A stretch of DNA of 40,434 nucleotides from the NCBI GenBank assembly GCA_049999725.1, contig JBNGIS010017749.1, forward strand, positions 45,732 through 86,165, given 5' to 3'. Source of the DNA: Haplomitrium mnioides. Lineage: Eukaryota > Marchantiophyta > Haplomitriopsida > Calobryales. Below are positions 10,590 to 22,340 of this stretch, piece after piece (within the stretch, counting starts at the first letter, position 1; every line of letters starts with the position of its first letter). The notes beneath the pieces are model-generated. The model was not told where the DNA came from, searched no databases, and saw only the letters and a list, made by a program, of their open reading frames with translations. Position numbers and translations under genes: made by a program.

Positions 10590-13560
10590 GAACCTTATTA
10601 GTTTTAGAGACATAAGAGACAATGGTTTCCATATACATACAAGAAATTGTAAAAAATGGGAAGTGTTGTATTTGTTAAAGCACGCTGATGAAAGATCTAT
10701 AATAAAAGAAACCTTATTTGCGTATCCTCTTGGTTTTTATATAATGCAAATATATTGTTTTCATACTCATGCACAAAATATTGATCATACCATACTATGG
10801 CATAATTGTTTGGGACATCGAGACAGGACTATGTTTCGAAACATTTTAAAAGTGCCCTGATCTATTCCTTCAAGCATAAGACCATATATGATCATAAAAC
10901 CATGCATACATTATTCTCAAGGAAAACTGAACTTACGACCAACAATATCCAAGACAATTATGGAAATTCCAAAGTTACTTGAGAGGATACATGAAGATAT
11001 ATGTGGTCCTATCGACCAGTCCAGTGGACACTTTTGGTATTTCCTGGTGATAATATGCGCTTCAACCAAATGGTCACAAGTATCTTTACTCTCTACCCAA
11101 AATTTAGTCTTCTCAAGGATGTTGGCACATTTTGAAATTGAAAGTTCAATTTCCAAAAAGTCCAACAAAAGTCCTCCGAGTTGACAACACAGAAGAGTTT
11201 ACATCAAAATTTTTTGATGATTTTTGTATGACCATGGGTATAGATATCCAATACTCTATTGTGCATATCTATTTCAAAAATGGAATAGCCAAAAGAGTAA
11301 TTCACAACATACAAACAATTGTTAGACCCATGCTCATGGAGACCAACTTACCGGTTTCGTATAGGGCTATGCAATACTACATGTTGCATCACTTTTAAAA
11401 TATAGCCCATCAGCTTCTAACACATCATCACCTCACCAACTTGCCAATGGTAATATGCCTGATCTATCCCATTTAAGAGTTTTTGGTTGTCAAGTCCTAA
11501 TTATGGGATCGTAAAAGACTAAGATGGGAACTCAAAGACAAAAAGACATATATGTGAGATATGAATCTCCATCTATTATATGCTATCTGGAACCATCCAT
11601 TGCTGATGTTTTCCAAGCCAGATTAGCAAATTTCCATTTTTATGGGGATATGTTTCCTTCACTTTTTGAAGATAAAACTTCTTCATTGCCAGAAAAACTA
11701 CAATGGGAGAATATATCCACTATATGGATGAATCAAAGAACAAAGCAATGTCTTATGAAGTCAAGAGACTTCTTTACTTGGCTAAAATTGTCAAACAATT
11801 GCCAGATTTATTTAATAAAATTGCAAAGATAACAAAGTCACACATACCTGCGGTGAATACTCTTGCAAGAATTCAGGATATTCCTAAACCAACAAGTGAC
11901 CAATTACCTAGGCAAAAGAGAGAACGCCCTCTTGGCTCAAAAGACTCTCAACCTCGGCAAAAAGCTTCGACAAAGAGAGCTACTTTCTCAGCTGATGTGC
12001 GAATACCATCATCATCTACGCCATTACTATCTCAGCCAACCATCTCCCTATCAGAGCACCCTGATAGTCAAAAGATCTCAATCCACTACATGGATACAGA
12101 GATTATATGGCAAAGAGAGAGTGTAGATGTAGATGATCATTTTGCATTTCTAGTTTCAAAGACTATATCCCATATACCGCCTGATCCAAGCTTTGTCAAA
12201 GAGGTTATGAATAGTTCTGATTGGATAGAGTGGAAAAATGCAATGGATTCAGAACTTGATTCTATGATACAGAGGAAGGTATTCAGACCTCTAGTCCATG
12301 TTCCTTCTAAACACATTTAATCAGATATAGGTGGATCTTTGTAAAAAAGTGAAATGAAAAGGCAAAATTGTTCGATATAAGGCACGCCTAGTAGCCAAAG
12401 GCTATATAAAAATACCTGGGAGAGAATTTGATCTCATTAGATCTATTTATAGACTTAAACAAAGTGGTCAAATATGGTATAAGAGATTTCAAGAGGAGAT
12501 GACAGCCTTGGGTTTTCACTTTGATGACATTGCACCAAGTCTTTTCATCAAGAATGTTGACAAATAATTCATTATTGTTGCAATATCTATTGATGGCTTA
12601 AACTTATTCAGTCACCAATCCTTACGTAGGCAGACTATTTCTATGCTTGAGAAAACTTTTGAAATGAAGGGTATTGGTAAGACCAAATATTGTTTAGGAC
12701 TACAATTAGAGTAACTAAATGATGGCATTTTAATGCATAAGAGTACTTACATCAAGAAAGTCCTAAAACAATTTAATATGGACGAATCTCATCTAGCAAC
12801 ATCACTAATAGAGATAAGAACACTAGATAGAAAAAATGACATTTTCCGAAAAAGAAAAGACATAGAGCCAATCCTCGGATCTGAGATACCATATCTCTCT
12901 GCTATAGGATCTCTTATGTTTCTTGCAAATCAAACACACATTGATATATCCTTTGTCGTGAACTTGCTTGCAAGACACAACTCACAACCTACTATACAGG
13001 CATTGGAATGGTATCAAACGTATTTTCAAGTATTTGCAAGGCACAATTGATATGGGACTATTTCTCTTAAATAATGTTGATCAAGTCCTTACTTGATATG
13101 CAGATGTAGGATACATTTCAGATTCTGATGATGCTAAATCCCAAACCAGTTCTGTCTTCCTATATGGCTCTACAACTATATCATGGAAAAGTACAAAGCA
13201 AATATTGACTTGTACATCTTCAAACTATGCAGAAATTATACCCCTATATGAAGCCAATATGGAGTGTATATGCCAATGAAGGATGATTGATCATATATAC
13301 TTGCATTGTGGATTACCTTGCATATATGACCCAACTGTCATATTTGAGGATAACTTGGCTTGTGTATAGTAGGTCTCACAGGGTTTATAAAAAGAGACCA
13401 TCTCAAATACATCACAACCAAATTTTTTTTCACACATGAGCAAGAGGATGAGACCACATTAGTGTAGGTTATCTTTGGCAAAAATAATATGGGTGATATT
13501 TTTACAAAGGCTTTACCTCCAGCATTGCACCAACATTTGTGCGACTCTCTTGGTCACTAT
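10590..13560 (+). pseudogene. Copia pol pseudogene (integrase, RT, RNase H)
   Basis: Order: GAG-pre-integrase (ILWHNCLGHRDRTMFRNILK), then a CxxCxxGK-like site now CIHYSQGK. The integrase core follows, with HEDICGPI (first Asp), RVDNTEEFTS (second Asp) and NGIAKR at about 11282-11297. A long linker comes next (11703-12320), then RT and RNase H (CRNYTPI, MGDIFTKALPPALHQHL). The expected integrase Glu reads Lys (AAA at 11291-11293). In RT, the sequence passes from KARLVAKGYIKIPGREFDLI straight to YRLKQSGQIWYKRF, deleting the first palm motif. The YVDD box reads SIDG at 12586-12597. Many stops and frameshifts are present. It is clearly dead. Confidence 0.85.
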
Positions 13561-13949
13561 ATTTTCAGTATACAATTTTTTTCATTATATTGTTGACATC
13601 CGTATATTTATCTTCAATATATCTTCTTTATATACACTGCTCATGTTATCTTTCTAGACATATCTCCATTATACTTCTTCTATATATGGCCAATAGCTAT
13701 GTTTCTCATATTTTAGACATTATCTTTAATAATTTAGTTTTTATTACTATTTCTTATATATTCTATCACTTATTGGCATATTAATCCATGTATAATGGCG
13801 GTTGTACTCTTTCCCTTGTAGAAGTATGAGAGGGTTTTAATGAGACAACACCCTTATTCTTCATATGGTTTTTTTTAGTAGTGTGGAGTTATTTTATCAT
13901 AGGTATCATTTTTATCTTACGTATGTTTATAACATTCCCCATGTTATAA

Positions 13950-13960
13950 CCAAGGAGAAG
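13950..13960 (+). other. Polypurine tract of the copia remnant
   Basis: CCAAGGAGAAG sits immediately before the TG of the LTR at 13961. This is the expected site for plus-strand priming in an LTR retrotransposon. Confidence 0.6.
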
Positions 13961-14226
13961 TGTTACAATATATAGAGTAAGATAAATAGTCTAATCTACA
14001 ATGAGACTTTAATCTAGGATTAGCATATATAATTAGGATTATACTTAACTTTAATCCCTAGCCTTAATCCTGGTATAGATAACCACATACATTTGGATCC
14101 TATGGATATACTATTATTGAGACATGAGATAAGAGGAGTTGAGAAAGAGGAGAGAAAGTTCATATAGGCATATAACTTGATTGTGATGATGTAATGAAAT
14201 GGTTGTATGCATCTTCTTATATAACA
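13961..14226 (+). repeat. 3' LTR of the copia remnant (266 bases)
   Basis: Starts TGTTACAATATA after the polypurine tract and ends TATATAACA, giving the usual TG...CA limits with a short inverted TGTTA/TAACA. There is no partner LTR in the window, so the limits rest on these signals alone and on the end of pol coding upstream. The 400 bases between pol and LTR hold no gene. Confidence 0.65.
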
Positions 14227-14235
14227 TATGGTAGA

Positions 14236-14326
14236 TTATTAAAAAATAGTTTCTTGTGATGTATATTTCAATTTAAATTTTGGGCTTCAAATTGTAATCA
14301 ATAATAAATGCAAGTATTTTGAAATA
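14236..14326 (+). repeat. Small inverted fragment at the element 3 edge
   Basis: The segment with TTTCTTGTGATGTATATTTC and GGGCTTCAAATTGTAATCAA matches element 1 positions 30-100 in that orientation. The element 3 DNA starting at about 14327 runs in the opposite orientation. The outer end of element 3 has therefore been inverted or joined to a second copy. Confidence 0.6.
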
Positions 14327-14761
14327 TGTTTGGTTGCACAAAGTCTATGCGCGCATAGACATGGTGCTCTTGAATTCTAGTCCTCTTGGGTATTTTCCTC
14401 ATGTTTTCTTATTTTACTTAAAAAAAAAGAGTTTCAAAGAGAATGAGTTTGGAATTGTAGGCACATAAACCCACAAAACCAAACATTGCATGGATTTAGG
14501 AGCTCTATTTTCAAGTTCAAGCAAGAAAGAAGCTTTCACTTGTAATTGAAAATACAAGCATGCAAAAGTTAAAATGGGCATAAAAAAAGGCTTCAATATT
14601 TTAAAATATTTTATAATTTAGAGAAACATATACACAAAGGAGTCATAGTTCATAATCAAAAGGGCAATGGCTAGAGAGATTGAATTAAGAGTGTAAACAA
14701 GAAACATCTTCAAGTTTTTGACTAGATTCTATCAAACAAAGGTTTCGAGTTCTACAAGAGA

Positions 14762-15097
14762 GTCTTTGACCAGTGTAGAATCTAAGTTCTAACTGATAGT
14801 CTTTGTATGTAGAAGCTTGAGGGTTGTATATGAGAAGTAGAATGTGTGGAAGGCTTCGACTTCCACCCCAAAGTCTATGNNNNNNNNNNNNNNNNNNNNN
14901 NNNNNNNNNNNNNNNNNNNNNNNNNNNNNNNNNNNNNNNNNNNNNNNNNNNNNNNNNNNNNNNNNNNNNNNNNNNNNNNGTCTTTGACCAATGTAGAATC
15001 TAAGTTCTAACTGATAGTCTTTGTATGTAGAAGCTTGAGGGTTGTATATGAGAAGTAGAATGTGTGGAAGGCTTCGACTTCCACCCCAAAGTCTATG
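14762..15097 (+). other. 118-base direct duplication flanking a 100-N gap
   Basis: 14762-14879 and 14980-15097 are the same 118 bases with a single difference (G at 14773, A at 14991). They sit immediately on each side of the N run at 14880-14979. This is what results when two overlapping contig ends are scaffolded instead of merged. The gap is probably false and the local sequence about 218 bases too long. Confidence 0.9.
14880..14979. other. Assembly gap (100 N)
   Basis: Run of exactly 100 N inside element 3 noncoding DNA, bordered by the 118-base duplication. Any reading frame across it is an artefact. Confidence 0.98.
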
Positions 15098-17693
15098 TGT
15101 GCATAGGAATCCAAGCTCATTATCTAAACACTCCACCCCAAAACCCATGCGCATATAGTAATCCAAGCTCACTATATGAACGCTCCACAACAAAGACTAT
15201 CAAGAACCTAGGTTTTTTGTTCCGCAACAAAGTTTCTGCACGCACGAGGTTTTGACTTGTGAATCAAAGTCTATGCACGTATAGGGTTCAGACTTCTACA
15301 ACAAAGGATAAAGGCGCTAAAGGTTCCATTTTTTGCAATAAACTTTAAGCACGCTAAAGATTTCATTTTTTGGTTCGGAATCTAAAAGTAAAACAGGTTT
15401 GAAGCTCTACATCTGAGTAAAAGCATGCCGAATGTTTTCAATTTTATATCAAAATCCTTACAAGCAAAAGATAAGTAGTCAATTTGGGCATATGCTATAA
15501 TAATACAAAAACCTTAAACTCTTTGAGCAAGCAATAAACAAGAAAGCACATACTTACATTTTGGATAAGAAAATATTTTACGAACCAAATGAAAATATTA
15601 ACTAAAGATTCAAGTTTCATTTATAGAGAATAACATTCAACTTAGAATGATTTACACTAAAAAATTCAAGGTAGCAGAAAAATTTAACAAATTCCTTCAT
15701 AACATTCTTACGTATTTCATAAAATAATAATTGTAAACTAGAATTTAATTGAAAGTACACAATATACAATAAAATTCTTAAATTACTTTAGTCACTCGTC
15801 TCGACTTCTTTGGATTCAACTTTAGAAGATTCATCAAGATTTATTTGATATGTCTTAGTGTTAATAACACTCATTGAATCTCTTTCAAACATATCATGAT
15901 TGATTGTTTTTTTGTCTTTTGTACTCAAAATAGATTTGATTTAATGGTAGCAAAAGTGGTTTTCTTCAACTGGTTTTTTTTTGTGTAAGAAGAAAATCAA
16001 AAGACAGAATCATGATTTGTGTTACATCAAGTACATCAATATGTAACTTAGATTGCATTTCCTTTTTGTTGTTGCTATTTGTTTTAGGAAGTATTGTCTA
16101 AAAAATGCATCCTAAGCCTCATAAGAAAACCATTGAACACGTACTCATTTCGGGTTTGGGGGTTCTTTCTCATCAAATAACAAAACTTGGAAGACTTTGG
16201 CAACCCAAAATGGTCTATCATTTGGATCTAGAGATACAAAAACACAAATAAGCATTCTAGCTTTCTCTTCATGTAGATTGCCAAATTTGTACATGTATCA
16301 AATGTTGTGCGAAATAGTCCTTTATCACATCCTACGTGCTCCATCATAGAATGCTTGTTGTGTAGAAAGTATTTGTTGTACAGGAGTATCTTTCTCTGTT
16401 TTTTTAGCATCAAACCGAGAACCAAGACAAACATTTTGAGAATCATTACAAGAACGTATCAATTGTTAAAGTAGAAAAGAAAATTATGCTTTGAGTACTT
16501 GTCTTGTTTTTTAAAAAATGTAGGCCGCAATCTCTTGTTGGGAAAGGAAAAAGTCATTCCACCATTGAACATCAGAATCTGTAAAAGACCAATAACAGTT
16601 CTCACTTATATTGTCCTTTATTGCAAAGACCACTTTCTCAACATCAACTTCTCTTTCTTCCTTTTGAGATTGTTTGATTTTAGAATATGCCTTGAGAGGA
16701 ATCAACATTGAACTCAAAGTTTCTCTATCCACTTTAGGTGGGCACTTGAGTTGACAAATACCATATGGAGGTAGCAAAAATTCATCTAATAAAAACTATT
16801 TGCTCCAAATCTTTGCCTTGAAATCACTCAACTAGAACTTGAATTGTTGATTAAAGGTAATATCATGTATCCTTTGAACAAGAGAGAGAGACATTGTTAT
16901 AGATTCATTTTAAAATCCCAAGTTTTCATCAAAAGAGCTACTTGGAGCATAGGATTATACAATAATTGTAGCACCTTGCTAAGACTTGTAATCGTGAAAG
17001 CTTTGACATGTTTCAAACATTTCAAGAATCGGCTGAACATTTAATCGATTTGATCATGAGTATGGCCAACCATGAGAAATCCCACTTTGATTTTTCAAAA
17101 AACCTTCTTGGCAATAAAGAGACTAAGACATCCAAATAAGATGGAATTCATTTTCTCTCGTGTCGTATTGTCCAACTAAAGATACAAAGTTGAAGGCAAC
17201 GGCCCTTCAAAGAAACATAATATTTTATTGAGCACAGTAGCTGTCAAATTAGAATCACTTCTCAAGTTTCCATAAGTTAAGAAGACCTTTGAAGAAAAAG
17301 CATGGTTGAATATTAAGGCACCAAAAACATGCACAACCACCAAACAATCTTTATTAATGTTTTCTGGTGGCAAAGGCTAGTGTGGAATAGCAGTTTTCTT
17401 CTGATCCATTCCATCAATGACAATTACCAAGTACTTTTGACCATCAAAAAAACATTTTTTTTATTGTTTGCAAGGTTTTCTCTTTCTTTCATTTGTTGGT
17501 TATGATGAAGAAACAATTAGCGATTATATTTGACTGCATCATAACAAAGCACAAAAGACATAAAAGTAGTTCGATAAAACATGTGTCGATGTTTCAAACT
17601 TCAAAAATCCATCTTAGGGAACAAAAATATTCTAATCATCTTAAAACAATGTTTGAATTAGTAGAAGTAAAAGTTTACAAAAGATTAAAAGTA

Positions 17694-17698
17694 AACCT
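17694..17698. repeat. Target-site duplication, left copy
   Basis: AACCT at 17694-17698 before the left LTR pairs with AACAT at 25699-25703 after the right LTR, four of five bases the same. Element 2 shows the unoccupied version of this intron site near 7905-7930. Five bases is the usual size for copia insertions. Confidence 0.65.
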
Positions 17699-17806
17699 TG
17701 TTATTGCATGAGCACCGCACAAATACACACGGGAATCTCTAGACGAATGAATGGATTGATAGATGGTAATCTAACTTACACAGGGTATATATATGTTCTT
17801 ATAACA
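17699..17806 (-). repeat. 3' LTR of the 8.0-kb copia element (108 bases)
   Basis: Plus-strand sequence runs from TGTTATTGCATGAGC to GTTCTTATAACA. It pairs with 25591-25698 without gaps. A 108-base LTR is very short for an 8-kb copia element. Confidence 0.9.
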
Positions 17807-17818
17807 CTCCCCCTTGGC
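17807..17818 (-). other. Polypurine tract of the 8.0-kb copia element
   Basis: On the minus strand the sequence CCAAGGGGGAG directly precedes the TG of the 3' LTR, the expected position for the plus-strand primer. Confidence 0.75.
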
Positions 17819-18300
17819 TGATTCTTCTTCTAGTAATCAACCATTCTATGACTATTTGCTTTGTAAGTCCTATTTGAAATTCTATTTATATGTGGTCTTA
17901 TTAAAACCCTTATGCTTTCTTTTAAGGGAAAGAGTGCCACCACATGATTCATAGGTATGAAATATAATGTAGTGTGTGGAGTTTGTGTGTAAATAATAAA
18001 GTGTCAAAATTTTGCTTTGATAGTAAAGCTAGTATATGGTGTTGTTACGCGGTGTCGTTGCGTCCTTCGTAGTTACATCATTGCATGCTTTGTACTTATA
18101 TCCTGGAGATCTGTCTAAAAAATGATGTCAACCCCAAATGCTGAAAATAATGCCAGCTTCAAGTGTAATATGCTCCTATCATGATGAATGACATGTATGA
18201 AGTTTCAGACAAATTAGATAGTTTCAAAACGAAATGGCTGAATTTGCAAGCTTTGATCTTCATGACTAAAGGTTAGAAAAATAGTACAAGCAATTCTTAT
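17819..18300 (-). other. 3' untranslated region of the copia element
   Basis: Between the end of RNase H coding and the polypurine tract. No open frame or repeat is evident. Confidence 0.5.
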
Positions 18301-21300
18301 TTGATGTTTTGGTGTAGTTCAGATAATCTTCTTAAACCGAGCCCTTGAGTATGTGCTATGTGCAGAGCAAGTGGAAGGGGTTTGGTGAAGATATCTACTC
18401 TATTATCCTTGCTTGCCATCCATTGAGCATTTATTTTCTCACCGTGTTGCTCATGGGTGTAGAAGAATTTAGAGGCAATATGCTTAATTCTATCACTCTT
18501 GAGAATTCCTTGAGCAATTTGGTCGATGCATGGTCAATTTTCCTCGTATATTATTGTAGGAGATTGACGTAGAGGTTGGCCAGTATTGATGTTGATATGA
18601 TCAATGAGTTGTCAAAGCCAAATGCATTCCCTACTAGCCTCATAGAGTGCTATAATTTTTGCATGGTTAGTCAAGGTAGTTGTAGTGGTCTGTTTAGTGC
18701 TTTTCCATGAGATAGCGGTGCTTCCTTTAAGGACAATGTATCCTGTTTGAGATTTTGCATCATCAGAATCGAATAAATATCCAGCATTGGTATAACTGAT
18801 AATGTCATTTGGTGCATTTTTAGCGAAGAAGAGTCCCATATCTTTTGTACCTTTTAGGTTTCTGAAAATGGGTTTGAGTCCATTCCAATGGTGAATGGTA
18901 GGCTAGGAGTTGTGCTTTGCGAGTAGGTTCATTACAAAAGATATGTTAGGTCTAGTTTGACTTGCAAGGTACATGAGAGCTCTGATTGCCGAAAGGTATG
19001 GTTTTTCTGATCCTAGAGTTTGTTCATGTTCCTTTCATTTTCCAAACATGTCTTTGGTTAAGTCCAAAGATCTCATTTCTATGGGAGTGCTCGTCGGATG
19101 AGCATTATCCATATTGAATTGTTTGAGGATCTTGACCATGTACTATGTGTACTAGTGGATCAAAATTCCATCAAATAGATGCTCAAACTTATTGTCGAGA
19201 CAAAAATATGGTTCTCTGATGTCTCGTATTTCAAATATGTCTTTCACTTTGGCAATTGTGTTGGTTGCTAGAACTTTTGTGCCAAAAATGTTTATGTTGT
19301 CTATATAAAATGCAACTATGATGTATTTAGAGTCTTGGTGTTTCATGAACAGGCATGGAGCAATGTCATCATTTGTAAAATTTTGTGCCATCATTTTTTA
19401 TTTGAATCTCTGGTATCAATTTTTGCCACTCTGTTTGAGTCCATATATCAATCTCAAGACTTGAACTGTCATTTGTGTTCCTGATTGATCAGTTGGTGAT
19501 CTAGATGCATTAATAGAATGCTTTGCCAACTTCACATTTTCATGTAGTATACTTTGATGATGGGAGACAAAAGGTCCACTATGGTGTTGCTCATACAGCT
19601 TGTATGTATGTGGAACTAAATGTCCTCTAAAATGCTGCGTGCTCAACGAATTTGTTGGTTGGACTAAAGGTCATCGAATGATATTGTGCAACTTCTTTTC
19701 CATCATTTGGCATTGTCTTTTTGACATGAGGACTACATGTCCTTTTTAGATTGGCAGTGGTCTTTTATGAACAAAAGGTCCTTTCATTTGTTGGCCATAG
19801 AGGATAGAAGGTCCTTTTCCCAGATTGAGGTCATTTGGACAAAAGGTCCATTTTTATTCATTTTGCCTCTATGGACTAAAGGTCCATCTTCATAGTGCAT
19901 ATCATGAGGGATAGAAGGTCCAACCTCATAATTTAGGCCATGAGAGACAGAAAGTCCAATCTCAATTTTTGGGCCGCTTGGGACTAAAGGTCCATTTTCA
20001 TTGTGGTTGTTCTCCCCTTGAATATGAAATGCCATTCTTGATATGAGTTCGGGAGGTGCCTTCATAAAAATCTGGGTGTCCAAAATGCCATATAAGTAGG
20101 TAGTGATGACATCCTTGATGTGCATGGTGAGATGGCATTGGATAGCAAATGCTATCATATATTTGTATGTAATAATGTCCATAACAAGTGAGTATAGGAG
20201 GTCACAATCACGTCCAGGGATTTGAGTGTATCCTTTGGCCACTAGTCTTGCCTTGTATTGTGTGACATCGCCTTTTGTATTGTGTTTTTGGACAAAAGTA
20301 AATCTATAATCTGTTAGGTGCATGTCGGAAAGTGCTGGCATTACAAATCCAAATACTTGTTGTTATATGAGAGAGTCTAGCTTTGAATTCATGGCTGTCT
20401 CCCATTGAGGCCAATTGGTTCTGGATTGTACTTCTTGTACAGATAAAGGGTCAAGTATGTCATTGTCTATTGATTATGTATAAAGAATGCAAATAGGTCA
20501 TCCATAGAGGTCTGGGTTCTATCCCATATGTGGCCGGTATGAGAATAGTCAATTGCTATTTCATCGTTGTCGGTCGCAACGTGTAACGATGTCGGTGATT
20601 TTGGTTTATTTTTTGAGCCTTTAGGTCTACCATGTTTTGCTTTGGGCTATATTTCAATGGCAGAGGCGTTGATTTTTTGAGGTCGAGCTGGCGCGTTGGC
20701 TACGTCAACGTGCGATTTGGTGATGTTGGCTGCATTGTTAAATACGTCAAGCATTTTGATTAATGTTTGCTATAAATGGAGGAGTCGTTTGACTTTGGCT
20801 TCAGATTGACAATTTTGTTGATCAAAGTCTAATGGCAAGTGCTGGTGTCAAATTAAGTTGTCCTCAGGTTTGGGATGTAAAGCTTTGTCCTCTTGTAACA
20901 CATGCGAGAAAGATTCTTCAAAGAATTGACAGTCTGCAAATTGAGACTTAAGCACACCAGAGGTTGAAGGTTCAAGACATTGGATGATAGAAGGAGATTC
21001 AAAACCGATGTAGATACCTTTCTGGCGTTGGGTTCCCATCTTTGTTTGATGTGGTTTTAAGATTAGGAGAAGGACGAGGTATCTAAAGGTGCAAAGATGC
21101 AAGATATCTACAGGAATTCCGGCTGCGAGTTGGTATAAGGAGTTCTGATTGAATGCAGATGGTCTGTAATGCAGTAAGGATACTGCGTGTTCCCTAAACT
21201 ATGGTGGGGAGGTTGGAATTCAAAAGTAATGGTCTTGATATTAGTTTATTCTCTTGATAGCAGATTCTGCAATATTATTTTGAAAGTGTACATGTGGAAC

Positions 21301-22340
21301 TGAGTATTGGATATCTATGCCAACAGATGTGCAAAAGTCGTCAAATGTTTGTGAAGAGAATTCTAAAGCGTTGTCCACTCTCTGATTTCTGATTGGGTAT
21401 TCAGGAAGTTGTGCCGATAGTTTCAAGATTTGGGATAGAAGTTTCAGGAAGACCATGTTTTTGGTCGTGAGTAGGGATACTTGTGACCATTTGGATGATG
21501 CATCAATGGTGACTAGGAAGTATTGGAAGGGTCACAAAGGTGGGTGGATAGGTCCACAGACTCAACGTGGATTCTCTTGAGAAATCGATGAATCATGATA
21601 TCTGTTTTGTCGTGAGAAGGTGTAATTCTCAGTTTTCCTTGTGCACATGCTAAGCATGGGGTATTCAATGGTAGATGATGCATGTTCTATGGCATGCCTT
21701 TGCTATTTTTTTTGATGTAGTAGAACATGTCTTGGCCGGGATGCCCCAAGTGGTTGTGCCATATGAGGGTTGCAGAGATCGGTGTCATAGAGACATGATG
21801 TGAGAAGATTTTGGTAGTGTACAGGCCAGGTGGAGATAACAAGAATGATTCTTGTATGTCAAAGCCTATTGTTGTTGGACTCAAGATATGGAAGACTTCA
21901 ATGTTCTAAAAATTTTTGGTTTGAACGTGGAAACTGTTTTGTCGTATATCTCGGAAAGTGATGAGGTTTCTGGTTGTTGTAGGTGCATAAATTGCGATTG
22001 GATATCCAATTTGGCACCGTTTGGAAAGATTATGATGCTTGGACCATGTCCTTCTTCAATTTGATTATGGTCAATAATCGTGATCATAGGCTTGAATGAA
22101 GGTTTAATCAATGAGAAGTACTTTTGGTCTTGCAATATAGTGTGTGAAGATCCGCTATCTACAATGCAGATTATATTAGATTTGTTTTCCTAGTTTGACA
22201 GAGAGGGATGAGTCATGTGACTCTCAAGATATAGATTGTACAATGGATATTCATCTATGTCTGTCAATTCCAATAAGTTCTCGTGTACCTTATTATTGTG
22301 AGGTTTAATGTTATGTTGGTATAGCGCGTGCGCTAGGTGC
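18300..22340 (-). pseudogene. Copia pol pseudogene (protease, integrase, RT, RNase H)
   Basis: Domains on minus: protease CIVDSGSSHT (about 22137-22170); GAG-pre-integrase IWHNHLGHPGQDMFYY (21687-21884); integrase VDNALEFSSQTFDDFC and NNIAES, which keeps the third-position Glu (21241-21456). RT begins with TQYKARLVAKGYTQIPGRD and VITTYLYGILDTQIFMKAP (about 20050-20300), then has a repeat-rich insert. It resumes at LRLIYGLKQSGKN (about 19420), with the catalytic box FYIDN (about 19296-19310), where the second Asp is Asn. RNase H has ISYTNAGYLFDSDDAKSQTG, TNHAKIIALYEASRE (18612-18839) and a decayed DIFTKPLP-like tail near 18340. Frameshifts separate the blocks. It is unlikely to produce active enzymes. 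Confidence 0.9.
19480..20030 (-). repeat. 36-base tandem repeat inserted in the RT coding region
   Basis: The GGTCC core recurs in plus coordinates at 19810, 19845, 19881, 19917, 19953 (as AGTCC) and 19989, mostly 36 bases apart; a 35-base step marks a frameshift. In minus translation each unit is 12 residues beginning GPLV or GPSV-like: GPLVPSGPKIEI, GLSVSHGLNYEV, GPSIPHDMHYED, GPLVHRGKMNKN, GPFVQMTSIWEK. More diverged units (GPFVHKR, GHLVPHT, GPFVSHH) continue to about 19560. The array separates two conserved RT motifs that are normally only a few dozen residues apart. Confidence 0.85.

Larger units (their letters stand above)
10576..14226 (+). mobile_element. 5'-truncated Ty1/copia remnant
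   Basis: Plus-strand copia sequence begins abruptly in the pre-integrase region, with no gag, protease, primer-binding site or 5' LTR. It ends with a polypurine tract (about 13950-13960, CCAAGGAGAAG) followed by a 266-base LTR. The left junction is with the transposase gene of element 2 and the right junction is with element 3 DNA. The missing left half was probably lost together with the right half of element 2. Confidence 0.85.

Noticed and set aside
18345-18572. Plus-strand open frame near the copia 3' end
   Set aside because: The opposite strand carries recognisable RNase H tail sequence of the copia element, so this is a shadow.
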